DNA from: Bacillus sp. KH172YL63
Lineage (GTDB): Bacteria > Bacillota > Bacilli > Bacillales > Bacillaceae_B
Length of the DNA: 64,000 nt
Direction: 5' to 3'
Assembly (NCBI RefSeq): GCF_011398925.1
Contig: NZ_AP022842.1
Span: forward strand, 2,530,001 to 2,594,000
Of the stretch, positions 8,495 through 17,134 are shown in pieces; position 1 is the stretch's first letter; each line of letters begins with the position of its first letter. The position numbers and the translations under genes were made by a program. The notes beneath the pieces are model-generated. The model was not told where the DNA came from and searched no databases. It saw only the letters and a list, made by a program, of their open reading frames with translations.

Positions 8495-9478
8495 TTACCG
8501 GTAACGGCTGGGCCCGGATTGAAGGGTAGCGAACACTTCAGAAATGAATTGTGAGTAATTGAACTGTTTCGCGATCTTATGGACCGGCCATGGTGCTTTC
8601 TTAGCTGACTCTCTGAAGTCGCCTACACTTTGCCCAAAGGTACAGCCCTTATCTACGGCCACGCGGACCGGCACCTCTTCGTATATCATTTTTTCACCAT
8701 TGGCAAGTGCCCAAAGGGCAAGCAGATCGTGAAGCGGGCTGCCGGTAATATCCGGATAAGTCGATTTATAAAATTGATAATAATAATCCACCATCGGTTT
8801 AATGATTTGTCCTACCTTGTCATTCGTTTTCACATAAAATTCATGTAAATGATCCAGCATGACAGGTGTGATGAGCGCATACATTGTAACATCCAGGGGG
8901 ATGAGATGAATCATTTTAGGGGCAAGCTGTATGAGGATGTTTGCGGCGTAGGGATCACCGTAGAAATTCGCTTCGGCAGTAGGCGTGACATTTCCCGGCA
9001 CGAGGAAGGCCCCTCCCATTACATAAAACTCCTTCACTTTTTTCATCGTTTCCGGATACAGGACAAAGGCTGTAGCCAATGACGTCAAGCGCCCCGCTGA
9101 GTAGATATACAATTCACCGGCGTATTGTTCAATGAGGGCTTTGATTTCATAGAAATTCTCGCTGATTTTAGAAGGATCGAATCCGATACTATCAGGGATG
9201 ATCGGTCCAAGTCCTGCCAGGCCATGGACTTCAGGGTAGAATTGGGGCTGACTCCCTGTCAACGCCGATACAGCCCCTCCTATTACAGGAACGTCAGTGA
9301 TCCCGGTTAATTTTTGAAGGTATAAAACATTTTTCAATGCATTTTCCCTTGATACATTCCCATAGTCGGCAACGATCCCTACAATTTCAATCTCTGCACT
9401 ATAATACGCATATAAAATAGCGACAATATCATCTATACCGAAATCTGATATAACCAATACTTTCTTTTTCTCAGACAA
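8495..9478 (-). CDS. Nucleoside hydrolase family protein
   Basis: A 327-aa protein of the inosine-uridine nucleoside hydrolase fold, which cleaves the N-glycosidic bond of ribonucleosides. The calcium site is readable in DFGIDD at the N terminus and in PLHDLLAL near 240. The HGLAGLGP block is also present. The first Asp of the usual DxDxxxDD signature is replaced (ISDFGIDD), so the substrate range may differ from classical enzymes. It is monocistronic and divergent from the PCYCGC lipoprotein. Confidence 0.85.
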   Translation of the reverse strand: MSEKKKVLVISDFGIDDIVAILYAYYSAEIEIVGIVADYGNVSRENALKNVLYLQKLTGITDVPVIGGAVSALTGSQPQFYPEVHGLAGLGPIIPDSIGFDPSKISENFYEIKALIEQYAGELYIYSAGRLTSLATAFVLYPETMKKVKEFYVMGGAFLVPGNVTPTAEANFYGDPYAANILIQLAPKMIHLIPLDVTMYALITPVMLDHLHEFYVKTNDKVGQIIKPMVDYYYQFYKSTYPDITGSPLHDLLALWALANGEKMIYEEVPVRVAVDKGCTFGQSVGDFRESAKKAPWPVHKIAKQFNYSQFISEVFATLQSGPSRYR

Positions 9479-9675
9479 GTCAGGACACTTCCTTCCTTCT
9501 GACTGAAATTCATTGAGGAAAGAGCCAGCATTCCATTCATCTCTTCTATATGTATGTTATGTTTGAATCACATATGAGGTTGCAGGAATATTCATAAAAT
9601 CCACAAAAAGTCGTGCGAATGATTGTCATTTCAGATGGTACACTGGATGTATCAGAAAAGGAAAGGTGAATCTTG

Positions 9676-10158
9676 ATGAAAAATATTACTCTTTACTTTA
9701 TTCTTCTCATAGGATTGTTGGGGATCATATCAGGCTGTTCCTCCAAGGAAGAGCAGCATGCCGGGCATGATCATACTGCCGCAAACGGCGATATCCGGGA
9801 AGAAACAGCGTCTGTTGACACATTACCGTCATTTCTCGATGATAAGGACGACAATATGAAGCTTATTTATTCTTCAGCCGCCAAGCATCCAGAACTGTTG
9901 AAATATATCCCATGTTATTGCGGATGCGGCGACTCAGCCGGACACGAAAGCAACCTTAACTGCTTCGTCTTTGAACAAAAAGGAGAGAAAGTGGTGTGGG
10001 ATGATCACGGCACAAGATGTCAGCTTTGTTTAAAGATTGCGGCTGAATCGATTGTGAAATATAATAATGGCGAATCCATTAAAAGCATTAGAAAAGATAT
10101 TGATGAGCAATATAAAGAGGGGTACGCAAAGCCGACTCCGACTCCGATGCCATCTTAA
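9676..10158 (+). CDS. PCYCGC-motif lipoprotein
   Basis: A 160-aa exported lipoprotein. The signal peptide ends in LGIISGC. A short His-rich stretch (HAGHDH) is followed by the hallmark PCYCGCGDSAGHE motif and a later CQLC pair in a DDHGTRCQLCLK segment. The many Cys and His residues point to metal binding or thiol chemistry at the outer face of the membrane, but no function is established. The C terminus has a Pro-Thr repeat. AAAGGTGA lies before the ATG. Confidence 0.88.
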   Translation: MKNITLYFILLIGLLGIISGCSSKEEQHAGHDHTAANGDIREETASVDTLPSFLDDKDDNMKLIYSSAAKHPELLKYIPCYCGCGDSAGHESNLNCFVFEQKGEKVVWDDHGTRCQLCLKIAAESIVKYNNGESIKSIRKDIDEQYKEGYAKPTPTPMPS

Positions 10159-10161
10159 ATC

Positions 10162-10496
10162 AAGGCTGTTTTCGTAAACATTGTGGCTTTTATACAAGTC
10201 AGATGCGGTTGATTTCCGCTCCAGATGCTCGCTTTCCGCGGGGATGGCGGTGAGCCTCCTCGGACTTCGTCCTGCGGGGTCTCACCTGTCCATCAGTTCC
10301 CGCAGGAGTCGAGCATCTTCCGCTCCAATCAACCATCGAAGATAAAAACCGAAAATTAACTACTTATTCATCTTCTGAATAGTAGTCATCAACGTCATTC
10401 AATTACAATGCCCTTTATCATTGCTATGGCAATTTTTTTATTCCACAGTATCAAATCACCGAAGATGCTCACATTAACGTCTAATAATAACAATGC
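10162..10496 (+). mobile_element. MITE-like repeat, copy A, with full GC-rich palindromic core
   Basis: It begins AAGGCTGTTTTCGTAAAC and ends near CTCACATTAACGTCTAATAA. The GC-rich core forms a large interrupted palindrome: GGTTGATT pairs with AATCAACC and GATGCTCG with CGAGCATC, with an inner GTGAG/CTCAC hairpin. No ORF of interest is inside. It is one of four copies in the window (also 18103, 26973, and 32226 reversed). It fills the gap between the PCYCGC gene and the DegV terminator, which holds no gene. Confidence 0.85.
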
Positions 10497-10503
10497 TTAA
10501 ATC

Positions 10504-10540
10504 AAAAAGACGAAGGGAATGTGCTCCCTTCGTCTTTTTG
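10504..10540. terminator. Terminator of the first degV-family gene
   Basis: The arms AAAAAGACGAAGGGA / TCCCTTCGTCTTTTT are perfect and symmetric, so it can act in both directions. It ends just before the - strand stop at 10547. Confidence 0.88.
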
Positions 10541-10546
10541 TTGCGG

Positions 10547-11398
10547 TCAATCCGTATAGTACATGAATCCGATTGCACCGATTCCCGTATGGGTACCGAT
10601 GATCGGTGTTGTCGGGACAATGTCGATGTTGTCGTATCCGGTCTTATCAGAGATTTTCGCTTTCAGACTCTCCGCCAGCGGCAGTCCGTCTACATGGACA
10701 AGTCCGACGCCGAGGATGTTCTTTCCATCCACATCTTCAACAAACTGATTCGCTAAGTATTTTACGACTTGAGAATGGCTTCGCACCTTGGCTACAGGTG
10801 TATATTCGGCATTTTCCAGTGAAGCAATCGGTTTGATGTTCAGCAGGGATCCGATCATCGCTCTTCCCTTTCCGATCCTGCCACCTTTGACAAGGTTTTC
10901 AAGTGTATCAACTACAACAAATAATTTCGTGTTCGCACGGATTGTTTCGATGGCTGAAAGGATTTCATCCATCGATTTCCCTTCTTTTGCAAGCCTGGCT
11001 GCTTCGATTACCTGAAAAGCCAATCCTTTAGAAATAAAACGGGAATCAACAACCGTTACATCGGCTGAAGACATGTCGGCAGCCGTTTCAGCCGAACGGA
11101 CCGTACCACTCATTTTTCCGGTCATATGTATGGATAACACTTTTGAACCGTCTTTACCCAATTCATCATAAAGTTCGACAAATGAACCTGCCGGGGGCTG
11201 AGAACTCTTTGGTAATTCCGAAGAAGCTTTCATTTTTTCAATGAAGCTCTGTGGTGAAAGATCAACTCTATCTAGATACGTTTCCCCATCGATGGAAATC
11301 GATAAAGGAACTACATGAATGTCCAGTTCTTTTACAACCTCATCAGACAAGTCCGCTGTTGAGTCTGTTACAATATAAATCTTGGTCAATTTTGCCAC
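10547..11398 (-). CDS. DegV family fatty-acid-binding protein (copy 1)
   Basis: A 283-aa cytosolic DegV-fold protein. The N-terminal signature IVTDSTADL, the block SSQPPAGSFVELY with its conserved Ser, and the C-terminal GTHTGIGAIGFMYY are all present. DegV proteins bind fatty acids and the FakB members deliver them to the kinase FakA. GTG is used as start with GGGAG seven bases before it. The 5' region carries an unusual overlapping hairpin structure at 11495-11556. Confidence 0.9.
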   Translation of the reverse strand: MAKLTKIYIVTDSTADLSDEVVKELDIHVVPLSISIDGETYLDRVDLSPQSFIEKMKASSELPKSSQPPAGSFVELYDELGKDGSKVLSIHMTGKMSGTVRSAETAADMSSADVTVVDSRFISKGLAFQVIEAARLAKEGKSMDEILSAIETIRANTKLFVVVDTLENLVKGGRIGKGRAMIGSLLNIKPIASLENAEYTPVAKVRSHSQVVKYLANQFVEDVDGKNILGVGLVHVDGLPLAESLKAKISDKTGYDNIDIVPTTPIIGTHTGIGAIGFMYYTD

Positions 11399-11494
11399 AT
11401 CCTATCTCCCATATCATATGTATTATATCGTTAAATGCCGAGAATTTAAATAGATAGTGAGGATTTAAACAATTGTCGATCGTGTGAATAGGGA

Positions 11495-11556
11495 ACGCGG
11501 AGCTTGCATACAAATGGGCTGCTCCGGCGCAAGCTCTGCGTAACGGACCAGCCCCA
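11495..11556. repeat. Two overlapping stem-loops, possible pseudoknot
   Basis: Stem 1 pairs 11495-11507 (ACGCGGAGCTTGC) with 11528-11541 (one mismatch). Stem 2 pairs 11514-11525 (TGGGCTGCTCCG) with 11544-11556 (CGGACCAGCCCCA). The 5' arm of stem 2 lies in the loop of stem 1 and its 3' arm outside, so the two are either exclusive alternatives or an H-type pseudoknot. It lies between ypmP and degV on the transcribed minus strand. Confidence 0.6.
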
Positions 11557-11565
11557 GTAAAGAAA

Positions 11566-11817
11566 TCATGCATTATTCTTTAATTCCTCTGATTGATAAA
11601 TTTCTTCATACTCTGACCATTTCGTCGTTCTCTTCAAATACTCCCTGAAGCTGAATACGGATTTTGGCCCGTTTTCCTTGTGGATCCGATTAATGAATTG
11701 ATGGAGTCTGAGATTGACTCTTAAATAGAGCGGGCTGCCTTCTTTCATGACAGGAACTTCTAAGATTTTGATCTTCCGTCCATACTTCGATTTAAACTCG
11801 ATCGTTTTTGTCAGCAA
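11566..11817 (-). CDS. ypmP: YpmP, DUF2535 family protein
   Basis: An 83-aa cytosolic protein matching the DUF2535 family in length and pattern (MLTKTIEFKSKYGRKIKILE at the start, FSFREYLKR in the middle). The function is unknown. An AT-rich promoter region (TATAAT-like at 11851-11856) lies upstream. Its position near ypmR is conserved with B. subtilis. Confidence 0.8.
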   Translation of the reverse strand: MLTKTIEFKSKYGRKIKILEVPVMKEGSPLYLRVNLRLHQFINRIHKENGPKSVFSFREYLKRTTKWSEYEEIYQSEELKNNA

Positions 11818-11912
11818 AGTATCAATCCTCTTTTTTTACCCGTTTATACCTATATTATACCCCATTTTTCAGCGCAAAATATGTCAAACCGTGAAAAAGC
11901 GCGAATATTTTT

Positions 11913-12566
11913 TCAATGAACTGGAACAATACATTCCGCTGAATCATTTTTAGGTGAATTTACGGCTTTTGATACCTCGTATGCCTTCATTTCATCCTGC
12001 CGGTAGGGCTTCAGGATGGAGGATGCTTCCTCAAAAGAATATGCCTCCGTATTGAGCCATTTTTCGATATCCTCCTGTTCGCTAAGTATGACAGGCATCC
12101 GATCGTGAACATTGCCTACAAGAGGGTTGGCTTCTGTGGTGAGAATGGTGGAGGTATGCATATCACCATTCCGCTCCCATAACCCGGCAAACACAAAAGG
12201 TTTTTCATTTTTTAATTGAAATCGCACCGGGATCTTTTCACCTTTCTGGCGCTTCCACTCGAAAAAACCATCTGCGAAGATAACCATTCTATTTTGATGA
12301 ACAAGTGACTTGAAGCTTGCTTTTTCAAGAAGGGTCTCGCTCCTTGCATTGATAAGCGGTTTCCACTTCTCTCGGTCAGCCCAGCGTGGTACAAGCCCCC
12401 AGGTGATGCTCCCTGCTCTGCGCTTCCCTTTATGTGAAATGAGGGACAGGACCTTCTGTGTAGGTGCGATATTATACCTAGGCTCCCATTCATCGATGAA
12501 TTCATCTATCAAATATTGTTTCACAAGCTCCTCCAAAGGAGTGGTCAATGAGTACCTTCCACACAT
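11913..12566 (-). CDS. SOS response-associated (HMCES/YedK) abasic-site protein
   Basis: A 217-aa SRAP domain protein. After removal of Met1, Cys2 (MCGRYS) becomes N-terminal and forms a covalent bond with abasic sites in single-stranded DNA. The other active-site residues are visible: Asn32 in RYNIAPTQ, Glu103 in FFEW and His154 in HDRMPVIL. An upstream GTG would bury Cys2, so the ATG at 12564-12566 is required. Its role is protection of abasic sites during replication. No clear LexA box was seen in the upstream region. Confidence 0.92.
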   Translation of the reverse strand: MCGRYSLTTPLEELVKQYLIDEFIDEWEPRYNIAPTQKVLSLISHKGKRRAGSITWGLVPRWADREKWKPLINARSETLLEKASFKSLVHQNRMVIFADGFFEWKRQKGEKIPVRFQLKNEKPFVFAGLWERNGDMHTSTILTTEANPLVGNVHDRMPVILSEQEDIEKWLNTEAYSFEEASSILKPYRQDEMKAYEVSKAVNSPKNDSAECIVPVH

Positions 12567-12748
12567 GCTTATCACCTTCTCTTGAATTCTTTATGTAGCA
12601 ATATACAGTAATTCACTTAATTTTACCAATCTTATTCAAAGATCCTTCAATCCTTTACCATGTTAATGATTGCACAAAAACGGGAAGAGGATTATCATGG
12701 ATATACGCAAGAATTTCTTAAAACGGTCATAGAAAGGATGAACATGCT

Positions 12749-13387
12749 TTGACATATGATTTCGATTTTTCCAATTGGAAAGAAGAGATTGCGAACGCCA
12801 TCACACATGGAATCGGGTTGGTATTGAGTATCCCTGCATTGGTGATGTTGATCATTTTCGCCGTTCAGGAAGGCTCGGCATGGCATGTGGTAAGCTTCTC
12901 GATATTTGGAGCATCCATGATCCTGCTTTACTTATTTTCCACTCTGTTACATAGCTTTAAGCCATCAAAAGTGAAAAATCTTTTTGCCATATTGGATCAC
13001 TCGGCCATTTATGTACTGATCGCAGGAACGTATACGCCTTTCATGCTGGTCAGTGTAAGAGGAGCACTGGGATGGACATTGTTTGGGATCGTATGGGGGC
13101 TTGCCGTCATAGGGATTGTGTTTAAATGTTATTTCGTCCATCGTTATCAGATTGTTTCCACTCTCTTTTATCTTGTGATGGGCTGGCTCGTGATCATTGC
13201 AATCAAGCCACTATATGCAAGCCTGACAGGTGAAGGATTCTCCCTGCTCTTGACAGGAGGAATCATGTATTCCATCGGGGCAATCTTCTATGTTTGGAAC
13301 AAACTTCCTTATAATCATGCAATCTGGCATTTATTCGTACTTGCCGGAAGCAGCTTTATGTATTTTTGTATTTTGTTTTATGTTTAG
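12749..13387 (+). CDS. trhA: PAQR/hemolysin III family membrane protein TrhA
   Basis: A 212-aa protein with seven predicted membrane helices and the conserved residues of the PAQR family: Ser/His near the N terminus (ITHGIG), HSFKPSKVKNLF with DHSAIYVLIAGTYTPF, and the final HAIWHLFVLAG. Bacterial members influence membrane fluidity. The start appears to be TTG, because the nearby ATG at 12744 is out of frame and stops at once. It corresponds to yplQ of B. subtilis. Confidence 0.9.
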   Translation: MTYDFDFSNWKEEIANAITHGIGLVLSIPALVMLIIFAVQEGSAWHVVSFSIFGASMILLYLFSTLLHSFKPSKVKNLFAILDHSAIYVLIAGTYTPFMLVSVRGALGWTLFGIVWGLAVIGIVFKCYFVHRYQIVSTLFYLVMGWLVIIAIKPLYASLTGEGFSLLLTGGIMYSIGAIFYVWNKLPYNHAIWHLFVLAGSSFMYFCILFYV

Positions 13388-13447
13388 TATCCTAATAAAT
13401 TTATAGGACTTTCAGGGGCCAGTATTTATTTTACTGTATATGTTATG

Positions 13448-13494
13448 AAAGGGAATGCCAGAAGATAATCTCCGGCATTCCCTTTCGTTTTTTG
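13448..13494. terminator. Terminator after trhA
   Basis: The arms AAAGGGAATGCCAGA / TCCGGCATTCCCTTT are followed by CGTTTTTT on the + strand. Confidence 0.88.
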
Positions 13495-13558
13495 GGCATG
13501 CGGTGTTCATTCAATCACTCGTAAGAATACCCCAATCATTCTCTTCATTTTCATCTTG

Positions 13559-14050
13559 TTAGCGATTAATCCGATCATACACAATAAAATAATAATCATA
13601 AGGATTTTGCTCATTCTTCATCCCTTTTTCCTTAGATATTACCTTCCATTCATTTGGATCGAGTTCAGGAAAATATGTATCCCCTTCAAATTCTTCATCG
13701 ATCAAGGTGATATACAAGCGGTCAGCGCTATCAAAAGTTGCATTAAAAATTTCTGCCCCGCCAATTACAAATAATTCTTCATCAGTATTTGCATTGATTC
13801 TTTTAATGTCCTCAATCGAATGAATGACTGTACAACCATCCTTTGAATAGTCGGTATCTCTGGTAACTATAATATTTTCTCTGCCGGGTAAAACTTTTCC
13901 GATGGATTCAAATGTTTTTCTACCCATAATAATCGGTTGACCCATTGTAGTCTTCTTAAAAAAAGCTAAATCAGCAGGTAATCGCCAAGGTAACTCATTA
14001 TTTATCCCTATTACCTGATTTTTATCCATCGCCACAATAAATGAAAGCAT
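13559..14050 (-). CDS. dfrA: Dihydrofolate reductase
   Basis: A 163-aa NADPH-dependent enzyme that regenerates tetrahydrofolate. It contains the catalytic Asp27 in LPADLAFF, the GxNxxLPW motif (GINNELPW) and the cofactor segment MGRKTFESIG and IGGAEIF. AAAGGA is eight bases before the ATG at 14048-14050; the in-frame upstream extension of ten codons is not part of the enzyme. It follows thyA on the same strand, although with a terminator between. This stretch is more AT-rich than its neighbours. Confidence 0.95.
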   Translation of the reverse strand: MLSFIVAMDKNQVIGINNELPWRLPADLAFFKKTTMGQPIIMGRKTFESIGKVLPGRENIIVTRDTDYSKDGCTVIHSIEDIKRINANTDEELFVIGGAEIFNATFDSADRLYITLIDEEFEGDTYFPELDPNEWKVISKEKGMKNEQNPYDYYFIVYDRINR

Positions 14051-14224
14051 ACATATCATCCTTTTCAAAAAATCATTCATTATTCATCCTATGCTAAAAG
14101 TGCCTAAACCTCAAATTTACAATCCCTGCAGGATCATTTGTGTTTTAGCCTGAAGGATATAACTATTAACTTTCAATCATTCGACATGCTCGACAAACAT
14201 TCCTTCTCTTGAATACGAAAACTG

Positions 14225-14262
14225 AAAAAGGCTTAAGGGTTAGTTCCCCTTAAACCTTTTTT
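14225..14262 (-). terminator. Terminator of thyA
   Basis: The arms AAAAAGGCTTAAGGG / CCCTTAAACCTTTTTT nearly pair completely with a short loop, directly beyond the thyA stop at 14264. Confidence 0.8.
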
Positions 14263-14263
14263 C

Positions 14264-15220
14264 TTAAACAGCAATTGGTCCTTTTATTTTTGGATGAGGA
14301 TGATAATCCACTATTTGGATGTCATCCATTTCAAACTCAAAAATTGACTGTTTGTTGGCATTTAATTTTAATGTTGGAAGTTTTCTTGGTTCACGTTTCA
14401 ATTGGGTTTCAACTTGTTCTATGTGATTTAAATAAATATGCACGTCTCCAAACGTATGGATAAACTCCCCTACTTCCAAACCACATTCCTGGGCGATTAA
14501 ATGGGTCAACAATGAATAGCTTGCTACATTGAACGGCACCCCAATAAATACATCTCCGGAACGCTGATATAATTGACAACTTAACTTCCCATCAGATACG
14601 TAGAATTGAAACAAACTATGACATGGAGGAAGCGCCATACCTGAGACCTCTCCTGGATTGTATGCGACTACTAAATGTCTTCTACTATCCGGGTTGCATT
14701 TGATTTGCTCTACCACATCTTTTAATTGGTCAATTGTTTCACCGCGGGCAGTTTCCCAGTCTCTCCATTGTTTTCCATATACAGGACCAAGTTCACCAAA
14801 TTCTTTTGCAAACTGATCATCTTCAAGTATCATTTTCTTAAATATCTTCATCTGTTCTTTATATAACTCTTTAAACTCTTCATCTTCTTGACTTCTGATG
14901 CCGAAATCAGTCATATCGGGACCGTCATACGCATCACTTTCCACCCACTTTTTAAAAGCCCATTCATTCCATATATTATTATTATGTTGAAGCAGATACC
15001 TGATGTTCGTATCACCTTTAATAAACCATAATAATTCACTGGCAACTAATTGAAATGCGACACTTTTAGTTGTAAACAATGGAAAGCCTTCATTTAGATC
15101 AAAGCGCATTTGATAACCAAAGATGGATTTTGTACCCGTACCTGTTCTATCTTCTTTCTTCGAACCATTATCCAGAATATAACGGCACATATCAAGGTAT
15201 CCATATTCTTGATGTTTCAA
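14264..15220 (-). CDS. thyA: Thymidylate synthase, ThyA type
   Basis: A 318-aa folate-dependent enzyme that methylates dUMP to dTMP. The nucleophile is Cys200 in [13 protein letters not shown], with the dUMP site in [12 protein letters not shown] and [13 protein letters not shown]. It is the long form with an insertion around residues 80-145, as in B. cereus or Staphylococcus, not the 264-aa ThyB form. With dfrA next to it, it forms the thymidylate cycle. The 214 bases between them hold only the thyA terminator. Confidence 0.96.
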   Translation of the reverse strand: MKHQEYGYLDMCRYILDNGSKKEDRTGTGTKSIFGYQMRFDLNEGFPLFTTKSVAFQLVASELLWFIKGDTNIRYLLQHNNNIWNEWAFKKWVESDAYDGPDMTDFGIRSQEDEEFKELYKEQMKIFKKMILEDDQFAKEFGELGPVYGKQWRDWETARGETIDQLKDVVEQIKCNPDSRRHLVVAYNPGEVSGMALPPCHSLFQFYVSDGKLSCQLYQRSGDVFIGVPFNVASYSLLTHLIAQECGLEVGEFIHTFGDVHIYLNHIEQVETQLKREPRKLPTLKLNANKQSIFEFEMDDIQIVDYHPHPKIKGPIAV

Positions 15221-15327
15221 TTATTCCACCCTCTCTCACCGATAATCAATATCATTTTACTAAAGATAGCAGGAAAGTTCTAGAGAGCATTCGTAAAAAA
15301 CTCTCAAACAAAAGCATACATTGCATG

Positions 15328-16017
15328 TTATAGATTGGTGAAAAATCGATACGTTGCCGGCGCTTTCTTTTTTAAAAGATTCCTGGTTTCTCCATTCAGG
15401 TAAAACATGGCGAACGCTTCAGCAAAATATTCTGCTTCGTATTGGTGGAAATAAGGTTGTGCGGGAAATAACAGTGGAGCTTCTTTCTTCCAGATTGGCA
15501 AAAATTCGAGCGTATAGGTGAGGTCTGCCAGCACATACCTGTCAATGCTGTGGGCAAGCTCATGAAGTTCAAGATTACAGGAACCGTGTCCATTCCCCTT
15601 TTCACTATGACCAATCTTCACTAATACAAGCTTTGATCCGCCGATTCCGGGAACATTATCCCAGGTGATATTTTCATTTGTGTACCCTCTTGGTGTGACA
15701 CCTTTCAAGTGGCTTGTTGTAGAGAAATCGGTTAACTGCTGTTGAAAAAACCTTATCTTGATTTCCTGCCTGTCAGCAGCCTCCAGCAGGTTAGGCGGAA
15801 TATGGTCCAGACGGCTGATCATATCTTTTGCCTCTTCCTGATCAAATGGGCTTTCCGGCAATAAGATAATGTTTTCCAATGCGTGTGTGGATTGAAGGAT
15901 TAATTGGGTTTTCAATGGGGAGTGTTTCAAGGGGATGCCGCCGTATTCCGCTTTCGTTCTGGTCCATATTAAAAGAATTGTAGCACAGATGACAAATATG
16001 ATGGATATCCGTTTCAA
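15328..16017 (-). CDS. Anthrax lethal factor / Pro-Pro endopeptidase-like zinc metalloprotease
   Basis: A 229-aa exported protein. Translation starts at TTG (16015-16017), seven bases after GGGAGGA. The N terminus is a signal or anchor helix (residues 4-18). The catalytic domain contains the zinc motif HELAH (152-156), the third ligand Glu196 in YEAEYFAEAF, and Tyr189 seven residues before it. These match His686, His690, Glu735 and Tyr728 of lethal factor in order and spacing. VTPRGY and TWDNVPGIGG are further family blocks. It lacks the receptor-binding part of lethal factor. It may cleave a surface or secreted protein. The substrate is unknown. Confidence 0.85.
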   Translation of the reverse strand: MKRISIIFVICATILLIWTRTKAEYGGIPLKHSPLKTQLILQSTHALENIILLPESPFDQEEAKDMISRLDHIPPNLLEAADRQEIKIRFFQQQLTDFSTTSHLKGVTPRGYTNENITWDNVPGIGGSKLVLVKIGHSEKGNGHGSCNLELHELAHSIDRYVLADLTYTLEFLPIWKKEAPLLFPAQPYFHQYEAEYFAEAFAMFYLNGETRNLLKKKAPATYRFFTNL

Positions 16018-16137
16018 GCCGTGGTCCTCCCGTTCATCGTGTTCGTATATTACTATCTTAACATAATGATAGAGGGCCATTTAGGCATGATTGTTTCCAG
16101 CTGCAATGGATCTGCTTCTATTTTTCAGGGTATCCAG

Positions 16138-16173
16138 AAATAAAAAAAGCAAGTACAGGGATTGTACTCGCAT
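16138..16173 (-). terminator. Terminator of ypjP
   Basis: The arms GCAAGTACA / TGTACTCGC form a hairpin which, on the minus strand, is followed by CTTTTTTTATTTC. It lies 36 bases after the ypjP stop. Confidence 0.65.
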
Positions 16174-16208
16174 TATCAGTAGATTGTATATTCATGAATT
16201 AAGCTCTA

Positions 16209-16802
16209 TCAAGAAACGCTTCTCCATTGAGGAGGGGTGTTTTTATTCCAATAAATGCTCCCAAGATCATGGTGAGCCTGAAATTGATCTTGTGCAGTAT
16301 GGTAATGGAAATTAAAGTAGTACCCGTCCTTAGGCGGATGGTCCTTTCTTACGTGAAACCGGATGACATCTTCACCGGTTCTCTCATCGTAAATATGAAA
16401 GATTTTTTCCGTTTTGGCATATTGGGGTACTTCGGAAATGGTCAGTGACGATAAGTCTTTGTCTGGATACTGAACAGCTGTATCCATGATGGCTTGTTCG
16501 ATTTTTGGCAGGATCAATGATTTGAATTCGTCTTCAATGACAGGTTTGATCTTTGTCCCGAACTTTTCATATGCATTTTTTTCTGCCTGTATGATCATCG
16601 TTTCAATGAAAGCATCCCGAGATAGGACAGACTCTTCTTCCCTTACTTCTTCTGAAGAAGATTCCATCGAAGAAGCAGGCTTGCCATTATTTTTGGCAAG
16701 TGCATGATTTTCTTCATTCAAAAAGGCTTGAGATGGAGAAACAAGGCCGAATGTCAGGATCGATAGGATAACAAAAAACGACTTTTTGAGCCAGATTGAC
16801 AT
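16209..16802 (-). CDS. ypjP: YpjP family protein
   Basis: A 197-aa protein that matches the YpjP family in length and C-terminal pattern (FHVRKDHPPKDGYYFNFH, WNKNTPPQWRSV). The N-terminal hydrophobic segment with LVSPSQA looks like a cleavable signal peptide, so it is probably exported. A Ser/Glu-rich linker follows (about 45-60). The function is unknown. AAAGGACG precedes the ATG. The conserved location beside thyA is as in B. subtilis. Confidence 0.88.
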   Translation of the reverse strand: MSIWLKKSFFVILSILTFGLVSPSQAFLNEENHALAKNNGKPASSMESSSEEVREEESVLSRDAFIETMIIQAEKNAYEKFGTKIKPVIEDEFKSLILPKIEQAIMDTAVQYPDKDLSSLTISEVPQYAKTEKIFHIYDERTGEDVIRFHVRKDHPPKDGYYFNFHYHTAQDQFQAHHDLGSIYWNKNTPPQWRSVS

Positions 16803-16948
16803 AAATAACGTCCTTTCCTATGTATTACGTCTATTATTATACTACTTCCTACGAATAAAAAGTGAAAAAGGTTTCATTTTTTTGTAGGATATAAAAATCT
16901 TTATGTGGTAGTATATAAATGACAATACTTTGCAAGGAGGCTATCCCG

Positions 16949-17026
16949 ATGGACACTGGAATCATGATCAATATCGGATACATACTGCTTTTGGGTTACT
17001 TTATCGTACTTGGCTTTACTGATTGA
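16949..17026 (+). CDS. 25-aa single-pass membrane peptide
   Basis: A perfect AAGGAGG (16934-16940) stands eight bases before the ATG, and a TATATAAA element lies about 35 bases upstream. The peptide begins MDTGIMINIG and has one hydrophobic stretch with ILLLGYFIVLGF and a final TD. A strong terminator follows, so the transcript appears to encode only this peptide. No known family was recognised. It may be a membrane regulator peptide or a toxin-like peptide; the sequence alone does not decide. Confidence 0.6.
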   Translation: MDTGIMINIGYILLLGYFIVLGFTD

Positions 17027-17046
17027 TATAACAAGTGCTATAACAG

Positions 17047-17107
17047 GAAAATCCGGACGGTCATGCGAGATTCTTTGAGGGAAATCGCAACCGTTCGGAT
17101 TTTTTTC
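17047..17107. terminator. Terminator between the 25-aa peptide gene and ypiP
   Basis: A long imperfect stem pairs AAATCCGGACGGT...GCGA with TCGCAACCGTTCGGATTT and ends in seven T. It can serve both converging genes. Confidence 0.82.
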
Positions 17108-17134
17108 ATGAATTGAAAGATCCGTCGCCTATCT

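Noticed and set aside
12567..12748. Search for a LexA box before the HMCES-type gene
   Set aside because: No GAAC-N4-GTTC-like palindrome was found, so SOS control is not claimed here.
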